Source: Flavobacteriia bacterium (lineage in GTDB: Bacteria > Bacteroidota > Bacteroidia > Flavobacteriales_D > Crocinitomicaceae). From it: DNA of 64,000 nucleotides. This document shows, piece by piece, positions 44,767 through 54,380 of the stretch (its first letter is position 1; the number at the start of each line of letters is the position of its first letter). The notes below the pieces were generated by a model. That model ran no database searches, had not been told where the DNA came from, and saw only the letters and a list, made by a program, of their open reading frames with translations. The stretch spans positions 1 through 64,000 of the forward strand of contig CANHQP010000007.1 of NCBI GenBank assembly GCA_947462925.1, given 5' to 3'. The translations under genes were made by a program, and so were the position numbers.

Positions 44767-45559
44767 ACAATTCTTGTCTTGTGCGCTCGTATAAAATCAT
44801 TCCAGTCGCAACACCTACATTCAAAGAAGAAATGGTTCCTTTCATTGGAATTTTTGCCTTGATGTCGCACATATTCAAAATGTCGTTGGTGATTCCATCT
44901 TCTTCAGAACCCATGATGATTGCTACGCCACCGCGCAAATTCACTTCATACAAAGGAACAGCCGTTTTTTCCGTACAAGCCACAATTCTGATTCCACTTT
45001 GTTGCAAATAGAACAAGCTTTCTTTCAAATTATCAGTTTTACAAACAGGAATTCGGTTCAAAGCACCAGCAGAAGTTTTGATTGCATCGGCAGTAACCTG
45101 CACAGATCCTCGAGAAGGAATGACAATTGCCGTAACACCTTGACATTCCGCTGTACGAGCAATTCCTCCAAAATTTCTAACATCAGTCAAACGGTCCAAA
45201 AACAAGAAACATGGTTTTTCACCATTTTCGATTGCTTTGTCAACCATTTCATTCAAATTATGGTAAGCCAAAGGTGCAATATAAGCAATAACACCTTGGT
45301 GATTTTGATCGGTAATTTTGTCTAATCTTTCAACAGGAACAAACTGGATAAAGTAATTTTTATCAGCTGTTTCGGCTTTCAATTCAAAAAACAAGTCTTT
45401 CGACATTCCTTTTTGAATCATTAATTTATTGATTTCCCTTCCAGCACGAATGGCTTCAATGACTGCGCGTACACCAAAAATGATGTCGTTGTTTTCTTTT
45501 TCGCGTGGATTTGGCTTGAAATCTTTTCTTCCAAAACCGGGATTCTTTTTGTATTCCAT
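44759..45559 (-). CDS. rlmB: 23S rRNA 2'-O-ribose methyltransferase, RlmB type
   Basis: SpoU-family SAM enzyme that methylates the ribose of G2251 in the 23S P loop, 266 residues. The N-terminal RNA-binding domain includes IIFGVRAVIEAIRAGREINKL. The three SPOUT motifs are NFGGIARTAECQGVTA, IIMGSEEDGI and IPMKGTISSLNVGVATGMILYE, which form the knot and SAM site. The basic N-terminal tail (NPGFGRKDFKPNPREK) is longer than in E. coli. It is the first gene of a pair with the GT39-like gene. Confidence 0.92.
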   Translation of the reverse strand: MEYKKNPGFGRKDFKPNPREKENNDIIFGVRAVIEAIRAGREINKLMIQKGMSKDLFFELKAETADKNYFIQFVPVERLDKITDQNHQGVIAYIAPLAYHNLNEMVDKAIENGEKPCFLFLDRLTDVRNFGGIARTAECQGVTAIVIPSRGSVQVTADAIKTSAGALNRIPVCKTDNLKESLFYLQQSGIRIVACTEKTAVPLYEVNLRGGVAIIMGSEEDGITNDILNMCDIKAKIPMKGTISSLNVGVATGMILYERTRQELYG

Positions 45560-45624
45560 GATGCAAAGATAAGTATTTCTGTTTGATGCATTTTGAAATT
45601 CATCTAAACAGTAATTTTAGGCAT

Positions 45625-45656
45625 AAAAAAACCTGCTATCTATTGACAACAGGTTT
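45625..45656 (-). terminator. Rho-independent terminator
   Basis: On the minus strand AAACCTG and CAGGTTT pair around a 14-base loop and a T run follows. It lies 22 bases past the small secreted-protein gene and separates it from rlmB. Confidence 0.75.
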
Positions 45657-45677
45657 CAAAATTAAATTTCGGAATGA

Positions 45678-46010
45678 CTATCTCGCCATTTGAGAAATCT
45701 TGAAAGTTTTTCCATTCATTTCACTTGTCACCTTGAACCATGTATGTCCACAGTTTGAACCGTCTACATATTTTATTTCAGTTCCAGCAGGAAAACTCAT
45801 CGATTTTGTGGACCCCTTGCTGATTGTATTGTGACCACCATTGGCGCAATATTTAAAATCATTTCCATTGTCGTTAACGATTTTAAACTCGATATTTCCC
45901 TTTTTAGCAACAATTTCACTGTCTTTGGAAAGATTTGAAAAAGAAGTCAAACCAAAAAAGAAACTTGAAACTAGAAATGAAACAAGCGTTAATCTTTTAA
46001 TATTTTTCAT
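45678..46010 (-). CDS. Small secreted protein of unknown function
   Basis: Not recognised. A 110-residue protein with a hydrophobic signal peptide (about 1-26). The mature part of ~85 residues is beta-rich and has two Cys (NDFKYCANGGH and DGSNCGHTW), which might form a disulfide in the periplasm. It has its own promoter-like box and terminator, so it is monocistronic. ATG start. Confidence 0.65.
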   Translation of the reverse strand: MKNIKRLTLVSFLVSSFFFGLTSFSNLSKDSEIVAKKGNIEFKIVNDNGNDFKYCANGGHNTISKGSTKSMSFPAGTEIKYVDGSNCGHTWFKVTSEMNGKTFKISQMAR

Positions 46011-46031
46011 AGGAAGTTATTTATTTAGACT

Positions 46032-46039
46032 CAAATATA
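46032..46039 (-). promoter_or_regulatory. Candidate -7 box (TATATTTG)
   Basis: The minus-strand sequence TATATTTG fits TAnnTTTG and lies 21 bases before the ATG of the secreted-protein gene at 46010. No clear TTG at the -33 position. Confidence 0.4.
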
Positions 46040-46110
46040 GTGATTTTAAATTTAGTAGACACATCAAAATTTGAATATCACAGAGAATTGTTGTAATTTA
46101 ACAGCCAATT

Positions 46111-47349
46111 ATGACATTTAAAGAATTAAGCCTCAACGAAAATTTGTTAGAGGCATTAGAACACATGGGATTTGAAAATGCAACTCCTATTCAAGAACAA
46201 GCAATCCCAAAAATTTTAGAAAATCGCGATTTAATTGCCTGTGCACAAACTGGTACTGGTAAAACTGCGGCTTTTATTTTACCGATTTTACATAAATTGA
46301 CTGGTAAACCAGATTCATCTATTGACACCTTAGTGGTTGTTCCAACAAGAGAATTGGCGATACAAATCGAACAAGAAATTCAAGGTTTATCTTATTTCGT
46401 ATCTGTTGGATCGAAAGCAATTTATGGCGGCGGCGGCGGAAAAGATTGGGACGACCAAAAAGCTGCATTGAAAGATGGCACAGATATTATTGTTGCCACT
46501 CCTGGAAAATTACTTTCTCATTTACAAATGGGTTATGTCAATTTCTCGAAAGTGAAACATTTGGTTTTGGATGAAGCCGACAAAATGTTGGATATGGGAT
46601 TTACGGACGATTTGGAAAAAATCATTTCATATCTTCCAAAGAACAGACAAACTTTGCTTTTCAGCGCAACGATGCCACCTAAAATCAGGAATTTAGCTGA
46701 AAAAATATTGAAAGAGCCTGAACAAATCACATTATCGATTTCTAAACCGGCAGCAGGCGTTTCTCAAAATGTGTACTTGGCTTTCGACAATCAAAAGAAT
46801 GATTTATTGAAGCACATTTTGCTTTCAAGACCAGACTATACAAGTATCATTATATTCACTTCTTCGAAATCTAAAGTGAGTGAAATTGTTTCAGCATTGA
46901 GAAGAAATGGTTTCAAGTCCCAAGGAGTTTCATCTAATTTGGACCAAGACCAAAGAGAAGAAGTTTTGCGTGGATTTAGGTCAAAACGCACAAGAATTTT
47001 GGTTGCAACAGACGTAATGAGTCGCGGTATCGATATCAAGGAAATCAATATGGTTATCAATTACGATTGTCCGCGAGATGCTGAAGATTACGTGCACAGA
47101 ATTGGCAGAACTGCAAGAGCAAATACCAAAGGCGAAGCATACACTTTAGTGAATGAGAAAGACATGCCGAAACTGGTACGCATCGAAAAATTAATTGAAG
47201 CTGAAATTCCAAAATTAATTTTGCCGGAAGAATTGGGAGAAGGCCCTGCATTCACCACCAAATCAGAGGGATTCAAAAAGAAAAAGAATTTCAAAAAGAA
47301 AAGAAAGCCATTTTCAAACAAACCAAAAAGCGGTATTGTTAATGAATAA
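46111..47349 (+). CDS. DEAD-box ATP-dependent RNA helicase
   Basis: RNA-remodelling enzyme of 412 residues, RhlE/CsdA-like. All motifs are present: Q motif (GFENATPIQEQAIP), Walker A AQTGTGKT, PTRELA, DEAD in LDEADKMLD, SAT in FSATMPP, then ATDVMSRGIDI and HRIGRTAR. The short C-terminal tail is strongly basic (KKKKNFKKKRKPF), useful for RNA binding. The role could be ribosome assembly or cold adaptation; the exact branch cannot be told. It is monocistronic, with a 152-base gap to ahcY. Confidence 0.93.
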   Translation: MTFKELSLNENLLEALEHMGFENATPIQEQAIPKILENRDLIACAQTGTGKTAAFILPILHKLTGKPDSSIDTLVVVPTRELAIQIEQEIQGLSYFVSVGSKAIYGGGGGKDWDDQKAALKDGTDIIVATPGKLLSHLQMGYVNFSKVKHLVLDEADKMLDMGFTDDLEKIISYLPKNRQTLLFSATMPPKIRNLAEKILKEPEQITLSISKPAAGVSQNVYLAFDNQKNDLLKHILLSRPDYTSIIIFTSSKSKVSEIVSALRRNGFKSQGVSSNLDQDQREEVLRGFRSKRTRILVATDVMSRGIDIKEINMVINYDCPRDAEDYVHRIGRTARANTKGEAYTLVNEKDMPKLVRIEKLIEAEIPKLILPEELGEGPAFTTKSEGFKKKKNFKKKRKPFSNKPKSGIVNE

Positions 47350-47462
47350 AGATGATTTTTTTGAAGTGAAAAAACATTTTTAATTCAATCTTGTTATCCT
47401 TCTAATTGATCACACGAAAAACAAAACTAAAAACTGAATTTTTTATTCAGAAAGTAGTTTTG

Positions 47463-47470
47463 TAACTTTG
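47463..47470 (+). promoter_or_regulatory. ahcY: Bacteroidetes -7 box (TAACTTTG) of ahcY
   Basis: A perfect TAnnTTTG match, followed by C as is common, 31 bases before the ahcY ATG. The expected -33 region is a T run without an exact TTG. Confidence 0.55.
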
Positions 47471-47501
47471 CATTTTAAAAAACTAGAATATAAATAAATA
47501 T

Positions 47502-48815
47502 ATGAATAACACACAAGAAAAAGTAGCATACAAAGTAGCTGATATCAGCCTTGCTGCGTGGGGAAGAAAAGAAATTATGTTGGCTGAGGCAGAAATGCCA
47601 GGTTTGATGTCATTGCGTGAAGAATATGCCGCTAGTAAGCCATTGGCTGGAGCTAGAATTGCAGGTTGTTTACACATGACCATTCAAACTGCTGTTTTGA
47701 TTGAAACTTTAGTTGATTTAGGTGCACAGGTTAGCTGGTCTTCTTGTAACATTTTCTCAACTCAAGATCATGCTGCTGCTGCAATTGCTGCTGCAGGAAT
47801 TCCAGTTTTTGCTTGGAAAGGTATGAACGAGGAAGAGTTTAACTGGTGTATCGAACAAACAATTTTCGCTTTCGAAGGTGGTGAGCCTTTGAACATGATT
47901 TTGGACGACGGTGGAGATTTGACAAACATGGTTTTTGATCATTTCCCAGAATTAACTGCTGGAATCAAAGGATTGTCTGAAGAAACTACAACTGGAGTTT
48001 TGAGATTGTATGATCGTTTGAAAAATGGAACTTTGGTAATGCCTGCAATCAATGTAAATGATTCAGTTACTAAGTCTAAATTTGACAACAAATACGGATG
48101 TAAAGAATCTTTGGTAGATTCAATTCGCCGTGCTACTGATACAATGATGGCTGGTAAAGTTGCTGTTGTTTGTGGATATGGTGATGTTGGTAAAGGTTCT
48201 GCTGCTTCATTGAAAGGTGCTGGTGCAAGAGTTATCGTTACTGAAATCGATCCAATTTGTGCTCTACAAGCTGCAATGGACGGCTTTGAAGTAAAAAAAT
48301 TAGATACAGTTGTTGGTTTAGGTGATATCATCGTAACTACCACAGGAAATAAAGACATCGTTGTTGGTCGTCATTTCGAAAACATGAAAGACAAAGCAAT
48401 CGTTTGTAACATTGGTCACTTCGACAATGAAATCGACGTTGCTTGGTTAAATTCAAATTTTGGTTCTACTAAAATTGAAATCAAACCACAAGTTGACATG
48501 TACAATGTAAATGGAAAAGACATTATTTTATTGGCTGAAGGTCGTTTGGTAAACTTAGGTTGTGCGACAGGTCACCCATCATTTGTAATGTCAAATTCAT
48601 TTACAAACCAAACTTTGGCTCAATTAGAGTTATGGCAAAATTCTGCTAACTATGAAAACAATGTTTACACACTTCCAAAACATTTGGATGAAAAAGTAGC
48701 ACGTTTGCATTTAGCGAAAATTGGTGTTGAATTGGATGAACTAACAGAAGACCAAGCTTCATACATTGGAGTGAAAGTTGCTGGTCCATACAAATCAGAT
48801 GCTTACCGTTACTAA
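47502..48815 (+). CDS. ahcY: S-adenosylhomocysteine hydrolase
   Basis: Splits S-adenosylhomocysteine into adenosine and homocysteine, keeping methylation reactions running. The 437-residue protein has the substrate-site segments [15 protein letters not shown] and GGDLTN, the NAD motif [21 protein letters not shown], and the C-terminal signature PYKSDAYRY with the Lys and Tyr that reach the neighbouring subunit of the tetramer. Codons look like those of a highly expressed gene. Promoter box and terminator frame it as a single-gene unit. Confidence 0.98.
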   Translation: MNNTQEKVAYKVADISLAAWGRKEIMLAEAEMPGLMSLREEYAASKPLAGARIAGCLHMTIQTAVLIETLVDLGAQVSWSSCNIFSTQDHAAAAIAAAGIPVFAWKGMNEEEFNWCIEQTIFAFEGGEPLNMILDDGGDLTNMVFDHFPELTAGIKGLSEETTTGVLRLYDRLKNGTLVMPAINVNDSVTKSKFDNKYGCKESLVDSIRRATDTMMAGKVAVVCGYGDVGKGSAASLKGAGARVIVTEIDPICALQAAMDGFEVKKLDTVVGLGDIIVTTTGNKDIVVGRHFENMKDKAIVCNIGHFDNEIDVAWLNSNFGSTKIEIKPQVDMYNVNGKDIILLAEGRLVNLGCATGHPSFVMSNSFTNQTLAQLELWQNSANYENNVYTLPKHLDEKVARLHLAKIGVELDELTEDQASYIGVKVAGPYKSDAYRY

Positions 48816-48837
48816 TTAGCGGATAAATCATAATTTT

Positions 48838-48869
48838 AAAGCCGGTTTCAAATTGAAATCGGCTTTTTT
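48838..48869 (+). terminator. Rho-independent terminator of ahcY
   Basis: AAAGCCGGTTTC pairs with GAAATCGGCTTT (12 positions, one G-U pair) around AAATT, followed by a T run. Confidence 0.9.
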
Positions 48870-48887
48870 ATTTACATTATTTTTCCA

Positions 48888-49256
48888 ATGAAAGGACTTT
48901 ACAGCATCTTGCTACTCATCGCCTCAAATGTATTCATGACTTTGGCTTGGTACGGACATTTAAAATTTTCTGAGCACAAAAAACTGGCTACAATTGGACT
49001 TTTCGGAGTAATTTTAATCAGCTGGGGATTGGCTTTTTTTGAATATTGCTTGCAAGTTCCTGCAAATCGATTGGGATTTAAAGAACATGGCGGTCCGTTT
49101 AGTTTACTTGAATTGAAAGTGATTCAGGAGGTGATTACATTGATTGTTTTCATCATCTTTTCTTTGGTAATGTTTAAGAATGAAACGTTCAGAATGAACC
49201 ACTTAATTGGAATGGGATTTTTGGTTTTGGCGGTTTATTTCATTTTCAAAAAATAA
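48888..49256 (+). CDS. DMT-superfamily protein, DUF486
   Basis: Small inner-membrane protein of 122 residues with four hydrophobic segments. The motifs YSILLLIASNVFMTLAWYGHL, WGLAFFEYCLQVPANR and the GPFSLLELKVIQEVI loop are diagnostic of DUF486 (drug/metabolite transporter-like). Its substrate is unknown. It is convergent with the polysaccharide locus, 3 bases apart. Confidence 0.9.
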   Translation: MKGLYSILLLIASNVFMTLAWYGHLKFSEHKKLATIGLFGVILISWGLAFFEYCLQVPANRLGFKEHGGPFSLLELKVIQEVITLIVFIIFSLVMFKNETFRMNHLIGMGFLVLAVYFIFKK

Positions 49257-49259
49257 CCA

Positions 49260-49847
49260 TTATCCAATCATTTTGCGGAATGTTTTCCACATGATTTGAA
49301 TGTCATGTCCCACCGTTGGATTGGCTAAATACTTTTCATTTAGCAATAATTTCGCAGGCATGATTTCATGAATGTAGGTTTCTCGTGGATTTTCGGCTTC
49401 TCCCAACAATCGATTTTCATCAAAATATTCTAAGGAGGCGTAATCCGTAATTCCAGGTTTGATATTTAAAATTTTACGTTGATCATCGGTATATAAATCC
49501 ACATATTCGCGCACTTCTGGTCGAGGTCCAACAATGCTCATTTCACCTCTAATTACATTTAAAAATTGAGGAAATTCATCCATTTTTGTTTTGCGCAAAA
49601 AATAGCCGATTTTCGTAATTCTAGGATCTCGCATCCCCACAGTGAGTTGTCCTAATTTGTCGGAATTAGGCTTCATCGTTCGAAATTTGAATAATCCAAA
49701 TTCAACACCATCTTTTCCAACACGTTGTTGACGATAAAAGATCCCGCCGCGACTGCCAAAAATAATTAAAATCGCAATAATGATTCCAAATGGAAGGAAA
49801 ATTAATAAGATGGTGATGGACACGAATAAATCAAAAAGTCTTTTCAT
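49260..49847 (-). CDS. Phosphoglycosyl transferase (PglC-like initiating enzyme)
   Basis: Starts glycan assembly by moving a phospho-sugar from UDP-sugar to undecaprenyl phosphate. At 195 residues it is the short monotopic type. A re-entrant hydrophobic helix covers about 5-30. The core has YRQQRVGKDG, FKFRTM, the catalytic Asp90-Glu91 in KTKMDEFPQFLNV, and SIVGPRPEV. It is the last gene of the eight-gene locus and is coupled (3-base gap) to the aminotransferase gene, a pairing that recalls PglC/PglE of bacillosamine-type pathways. Confidence 0.92.
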   Translation of the reverse strand: MKRLFDLFVSITILLIFLPFGIIIAILIIFGSRGGIFYRQQRVGKDGVEFGLFKFRTMKPNSDKLGQLTVGMRDPRITKIGYFLRKTKMDEFPQFLNVIRGEMSIVGPRPEVREYVDLYTDDQRKILNIKPGITDYASLEYFDENRLLGEAENPRETYIHEIMPAKLLLNEKYLANPTVGHDIQIMWKTFRKMIG

Positions 49848-49850
49848 GAA

Positions 49851-51062
49851 TTACATCATTAAACCTGAAACCGCATTTTTCACTGCATTGATTACCATTT
49901 GAACTTGTTCATCGGACAAATCGAAATAGACTGGCAATGAAATTTCATTGTGATATTTGTTCCATGTTTCAGGATAGTCCTCCATTTTGTAACCGCGTTT
50001 TTTATAGGCGGTCAATGTTGGTAAAGGCAAAAAATGTACGTTTACAGAAACATCTTGGTCAAAAATCAATTGCATGATTTTATCACGCTGATTTTCTGTA
50101 ATTCCATCTATTCTCAATTGATATAAATGATAACTCGTAATTTTATCAACAGTCGTATGCAACGGTGTTAGCGCCCATGATTCGTTCTTAAAAGCAGCAT
50201 CGTATTGCTCAAAAATGGATTTGCGGCGATCTAAATTTTCTTCGTATCTTCCCAATTCCACCAAACCAATTGCGGCTTGTAAATCGGTCATATTGCATTT
50301 AAATCCGGGCTCTTCTACATCGTAGCGCCAATTTCCTTTTTGTGTTTTTGCCAAAGCATCTTTGTTTTGACCATGTAAAATCATCGTACAAAAATCTCTG
50401 TAAATAATCTCGTGATCAAAATTTTCTGGCAAATCAAAGCACAAGGCGCCACCTTCTGCCGTTGTCAGGTTTTTGACTGCGTGAAAAGAAAACGTGGAAA
50501 TATCTGTCAATGAACCTGCTCTTTTGCCTTTATAGATTGCACCAAAACTGTGCGCGGCATCCGAAATAATCAAAATTCGATTCAATTTTTCTTGGTTTTC
50601 TCCGTGCGGATTGAATTGTTTTTGAATCGCTTCTTCATTGATCAAATCCATAATCGCATCGTAATCACAAGGAAAACCTGCTAAATCAACCGCAATAATC
50701 GCTTTTGTTTTCGGCGTAATTGCTTTTCGAATAGCATCAACTGAAATATTAAAATCTGCTTCATTAACATCAACCATTACAGGTTTTGCACCTGAATGCA
50801 CAATCACATTGGCACTTGCGCAATATGTGTAGGCAGGCAATATTACTTCATCTCCTTCTCCAATTCCCCACCAATGCAACAAAACCTGCATTCCCATTGT
50901 CCAAGAATTGACAGCTACTGAAACTTTATTTCCACAATATTCCGTAATCTGCTTTTCAAATAATTTCGTCTTTGGACCTGTAGTGATCCAACCACTTTTC
51001 AAGGCAGAGGTAACTTCATCTATGACTTTTTGATCGATGCGAGGTGGTGAAAATGGAATCAT
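49851..51062 (-). CDS. DegT/DnrJ/EryC1/StrS sugar aminotransferase
   Basis: PLP-dependent enzyme of 403 residues that would aminate a nucleotide-linked keto sugar. The PLP Lys197 lies in HAVKNLTTAEGG. The substrate and cofactor motifs SWTMGMQVLLHWWGIGEGDEVI, DAAHSFGA and STFSFHAVKN fit the family. The dehydratase that should supply the keto sugar and an N-acetyltransferase are not in this window. ATG start. The gap to the GT2 gene is 42 bases. Confidence 0.93.
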   Translation of the reverse strand: MIPFSPPRIDQKVIDEVTSALKSGWITTGPKTKLFEKQITEYCGNKVSVAVNSWTMGMQVLLHWWGIGEGDEVILPAYTYCASANVIVHSGAKPVMVDVNEADFNISVDAIRKAITPKTKAIIAVDLAGFPCDYDAIMDLINEEAIQKQFNPHGENQEKLNRILIISDAAHSFGAIYKGKRAGSLTDISTFSFHAVKNLTTAEGGALCFDLPENFDHEIIYRDFCTMILHGQNKDALAKTQKGNWRYDVEEPGFKCNMTDLQAAIGLVELGRYEENLDRRKSIFEQYDAAFKNESWALTPLHTTVDKITSYHLYQLRIDGITENQRDKIMQLIFDQDVSVNVHFLPLPTLTAYKKRGYKMEDYPETWNKYHNEISLPVYFDLSDEQVQMVINAVKNAVSGLMM

Positions 51063-51104
51063 ATTGAATGTGAAATTTGAACTGTAAAAGTAATAAAATT
51101 GAGT

Positions 51105-52121
51105 TTATCTCGACATGCGTTTTTGTTTGTCTGACGGTTTTTGACGAAGAATCAAAAAATTAATCATTCCACTTAAATATCCCAAACCATAACTAAAATG
51201 TAAGATTGGAAATGTTTTGAAAATTTGAAACAACTCGCCAGCACTATTACTCATTTTGGAAGCGAAATAAACTCCAAGTAAAATATATATACCATATAAA
51301 GAAACAGCTAACCAAAAAAATAAGCTGCCTAGTAGAATTAAAATTGGGGAAACAAACAAAAACAGAACAAATGCAGGTGGTACCAATTGTCGAATCGTTG
51401 TGACTGCTTTGTGCTTTTGATTCACAAACACTTTCCAATAACCGTACTGATAAAATTGGCGATATAATCCTTGAAAATTTCCACGAACATAATATTTAAG
51501 TGAAATTTCTGACTCAAACCAAATTTTTCCCCCAGCTTTGGTGACTCTAAAATTGAAATCATCATCTTGATTTCGGATTAATTGCTCATCAAAAAATCCG
51601 ATTTTTTCAAAAACCCAATAGGGATACATCGGACTCGTTACTGTGTCTGTAAAACCTGACTTTTCCAATGTTCTAAAATTTCCCAAACCCATTCCAAAAG
51701 TGGTTGACATTGCTTTGGAAATAATTTCGCCAGTTTCATTCAAATATTCATTGATCAATTTCCCTCCTACGCACCAGATTTCTGCATTTGACTGCAAGAT
51801 ATCTAAGGATTTTTGCAAATAATTAGATGATAAAATGTGTCGCGCTCCAACGATCTGTATGTAATCAGCTGGAACTTCATAAATACCTAAATTGAAAGCG
51901 AAAGGTGTTAATTTCTTTTCATTGTCAACGAGTTTCAAATTTGGAAACTGATTTTCTAAACTTAAAATAAGTTCTCTTGTCCCGTCATCGCTCATTCCGT
52001 CAACGACAAAAACACTCAAAACAACTTCTGTTGTCAAAACATTTGCATAGATTGCTTCGATACATTCTTTGATGTACAAAACTTCATTTCTGCAAGGAAT
52101 AACAATGGAAATTTTAATCAT
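51105..52121 (-). CDS. Family 2 glycosyltransferase with membrane tail
   Basis: GT-A enzyme of 338 residues. The nucleotide-sugar site is at the N-terminus (SIVIPCRNEVLYIKECIE, then VVDGMSDDGT). The acceptor-side motif appears as RNQDDDFNFRVTKAGGKIW. Two or three hydrophobic segments follow at about 245-310, which resembles ExoA-like enzymes. It adds a sugar to the lipid-linked oligosaccharide. The ATG lies 8 bases inside the 3' end of the preceding ligase/polymerase gene, so translation is coupled. Confidence 0.9.
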   Translation of the reverse strand: MIKISIVIPCRNEVLYIKECIEAIYANVLTTEVVLSVFVVDGMSDDGTRELILSLENQFPNLKLVDNEKKLTPFAFNLGIYEVPADYIQIVGARHILSSNYLQKSLDILQSNAEIWCVGGKLINEYLNETGEIISKAMSTTFGMGLGNFRTLEKSGFTDTVTSPMYPYWVFEKIGFFDEQLIRNQDDDFNFRVTKAGGKIWFESEISLKYYVRGNFQGLYRQFYQYGYWKVFVNQKHKAVTTIRQLVPPAFVLFLFVSPILILLGSLFFWLAVSLYGIYILLGVYFASKMSNSAGELFQIFKTFPILHFSYGLGYLSGMINFLILRQKPSDKQKRMSR

Positions 52122-53394
52122 TTTGTCGATTTATTTGAATTTGAGTGATAGACTTTGAATGAATTAGCAATAAACAAATCCAAAAAGTAAAAAATACTAT
52201 TCCTGTTTGTCTTTGTAGAATTGATTCGAATAAACAATTAAAAATCAAACATGAAACAACCAATATGAGTAGCCAATTACTGGTTTTAAAACCTTTTCGG
52301 ATGGAAGAAATCAGCACAAAAAGAAAGGTAAAAATTCCCAATAGACCAACTTCTAAGCCGGTTTGTAAAAACTGATTGTGCGGATTGTATCGAATTTCAT
52401 TGTTTTCATCTTTGTGCGCCAATTCTTTTTGTCCGGCAGCTTTCAGTTCCAAACTCAAATATTCGTCAACATTTCCTGTCCCAACACCAAAGGGATGCTT
52501 CCACCAGGCTTTTGCAGAAACCGTCCACATAATCAATCGCACTTGATCACCTGAAGGCACACCCTCTCTTCCTTGAATAAATTCACTTGGATTAGCAATA
52601 TAACTTTTGAAGGCGATCATAGAATTGTTAATTTCGTCTTTGAAGGCAGGAATATTAGTGACTGTGAAAAACAGCAAAAAAGGCGAAATAACGAGCAACA
52701 AAATGGCTATCCATCTATTTATTTTGATGTAAATCCATCTTAAAATAAGAAAAGAAACAACCAAAAGGAAAAATAAAATGGCCGCCATTGCATAACTCAA
52801 AAACAACATGACAATCGCAAACAAAAGATAAAGAAAAATCCATTTCCCTGTAAATCCTGGAGATTTAATTTTGTACAAATACCAAATGCCAGCAATTGAA
52901 ACCATTGTAAACGCGGCAAAATAGGTTGGATGGTCTACACAAATATTGCTTGCAGTGAACGCAGCCAACGCATAATGAGTGATGGCATAAACAGCAAAAG
53001 CTTTGGTGAGTCCCCAGATGGACACAGCTAAAATACCAAGTGATAAACCGATAATTGGAAATGACAAGTTGGATCTAAACTTAGGTCGAAAACTGAATAA
53101 AAAAGGAACTAAAAGGAATGACAATTTGTATTCTAAATATCTACTAGCAGCAGATGGATTGTGCGTAAACACCGCGCCTAAAAGATAAATCAAGTAAAGT
53201 ACCGCAAAAGCAGCCAAAATTGAATCAAATTGAAAACTAAATTGTTTTTTTGTCAAACCATAAACGATAGTGGTAAACATGAAAAGGAAACCCAAAACCA
53301 CCAATTTTGGTAAAACTGCAATGAGCAATGCAATCGTCAAGAGGGACAAATCGTAAGCCAGAGCTATTTTTGGATTTTCTTTGATCAATTCCAT
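52114..53394 (-). CDS. O-antigen ligase/polymerase family protein (Wzy_C)
   Basis: Polytopic membrane protein of 426 residues with about twelve hydrophobic segments. The Wzy_C/WaaL hallmark is visible in the large periplasmic loop: NEIRYNPHNQFLQTGLEVGLLG, with the conserved His. Such proteins either polymerise repeat units or ligate the finished glycan to lipid A or protein; the two cannot be separated by sequence. It overlaps GT2 by 8 bases and touches the GT4 gene by one base. Confidence 0.88.
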   Translation of the reverse strand: MELIKENPKIALAYDLSLLTIALLIAVLPKLVVLGFLFMFTTIVYGLTKKQFSFQFDSILAAFAVLYLIYLLGAVFTHNPSAASRYLEYKLSFLLVPFLFSFRPKFRSNLSFPIIGLSLGILAVSIWGLTKAFAVYAITHYALAAFTASNICVDHPTYFAAFTMVSIAGIWYLYKIKSPGFTGKWIFLYLLFAIVMLFLSYAMAAILFFLLVVSFLILRWIYIKINRWIAILLLVISPFLLFFTVTNIPAFKDEINNSMIAFKSYIANPSEFIQGREGVPSGDQVRLIMWTVSAKAWWKHPFGVGTGNVDEYLSLELKAAGQKELAHKDENNEIRYNPHNQFLQTGLEVGLLGIFTFLFVLISSIRKGFKTSNWLLILVVSCLIFNCLFESILQRQTGIVFFTFWICLLLIHSKSITQIQINRQND

Positions 53395-54380
53395 TAATTA
53401 AAGTTTTTAATCGCCTTTAAATAAATACCTTCTACTTTTTTAACCACACTCAAATAGTCAATTCCTTGTGCTATTAATACTTCCAAACCATTTGTTTCGG
53501 TTACATTTGATTCAATAATATGTCGGATTTTTTGAGCAATGTCAGAAGCATTTTGAGGAACTACAAAGCAATTTTCCACGTTTTCAATGCGTGACTTTAC
53601 ATCGCCGACGTCTACTGAAACAATCGGCAACCCACAAGCCATGGCCTCTTTTATTACCATAGGACTTCCTTCACTGTCAGAACAAAGAAGCGTTGCTATA
53701 GAAGCATTTAAATAAACTGGAATTTCATTTGGAGTTACATTTCCATTTAATGATAAAAGTTCCACATTCAAATCTTTCAATAATTCAACTACTTTTTTAG
53801 CAATATCAAGTCGCTTAACAATTGGATTATTGGCATTGAAAAAAATGTAATTCGTTGATTCCTTTAAATTTAATTGTTTTTTACAATCAACAATATTTAT
53901 CTTCTTGAAAAGTTTGGTATTAATTCCTGATGGCACAACCGTAGATTTTTCCTTGCCTAATGGCAAATTATCTTGCAAGCGTTCACTGACGCAAATGATT
54001 TGTTGTGCGCGTTGTGCTGCTTTTTTACTTAAGAATTTTCCCAATTTTTCACGAATCCAATGGACGTCGCTTGTATAATTCATGTCGCTTCCTTGAAAGG
54101 AAACTACAAATGGAACGTTTTTGATTCTGGAAGCAAAGAAAGCATTGATTGTCCCGTAATGAGCATGAATTAAATCAGGTTTAAAGTCTTCTATTAACTT
54201 TCGAAAAGTCTTTAACTGGCTAAAAAAACCCTTTACAGAAAAAGCTGTTTTGAAAAAGAAAACTTCGTTTGTGTGACCCAGTTCCGTCAAATCTTCGACT
54301 TGTCTTTTCGCAAATATAAAAGAGGAAGGCAATGGATGATATGGAATAACATGAATGATTTTCAATTTTTTATCTTCCAT
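53394..54380 (-). CDS. Family 4 glycosyltransferase
   Basis: GT-B enzyme of 328 residues. The N-terminal domain holds HVIPYHPLPSSFIFAKRQVE, LIHAHYGTINAF and VVSFQGSD. The C-terminal domain has CVSERLQDNL, VVPSGINTKLF and the E-x7-E donor-binding motif in SDSEGSPMVIKEAMACGLPIV. It should add a sugar with retention of configuration to the lipid-linked chain on the cytosolic side. It overlaps the upstream polymerase gene by 11 bases. Confidence 0.93.
   Translation of the reverse strand: MEDKKLKIIHVIPYHPLPSSFIFAKRQVEDLTELGHTNEVFFFKTAFSVKGFFSQLKTFRKLIEDFKPDLIHAHYGTINAFFASRIKNVPFVVSFQGSDMNYTSDVHWIREKLGKFLSKKAAQRAQQIICVSERLQDNLPLGKEKSTVVPSGINTKLFKKINIVDCKKQLNLKESTNYIFFNANNPIVKRLDIAKKVVELLKDLNVELLSLNGNVTPNEIPVYLNASIATLLCSDSEGSPMVIKEAMACGLPIVSVDVGDVKSRIENVENCFVVPQNASDIAQKIRHIIESNVTETNGLEVLIAQGIDYLSVVKKVEGIYLKAIKNFN

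Noticed and set aside
47350-47501. SAM or SAH riboswitch before ahcY
   Set aside because: The gap shows only a promoter box and a weak A/T hairpin; no riboswitch core pattern was seen.
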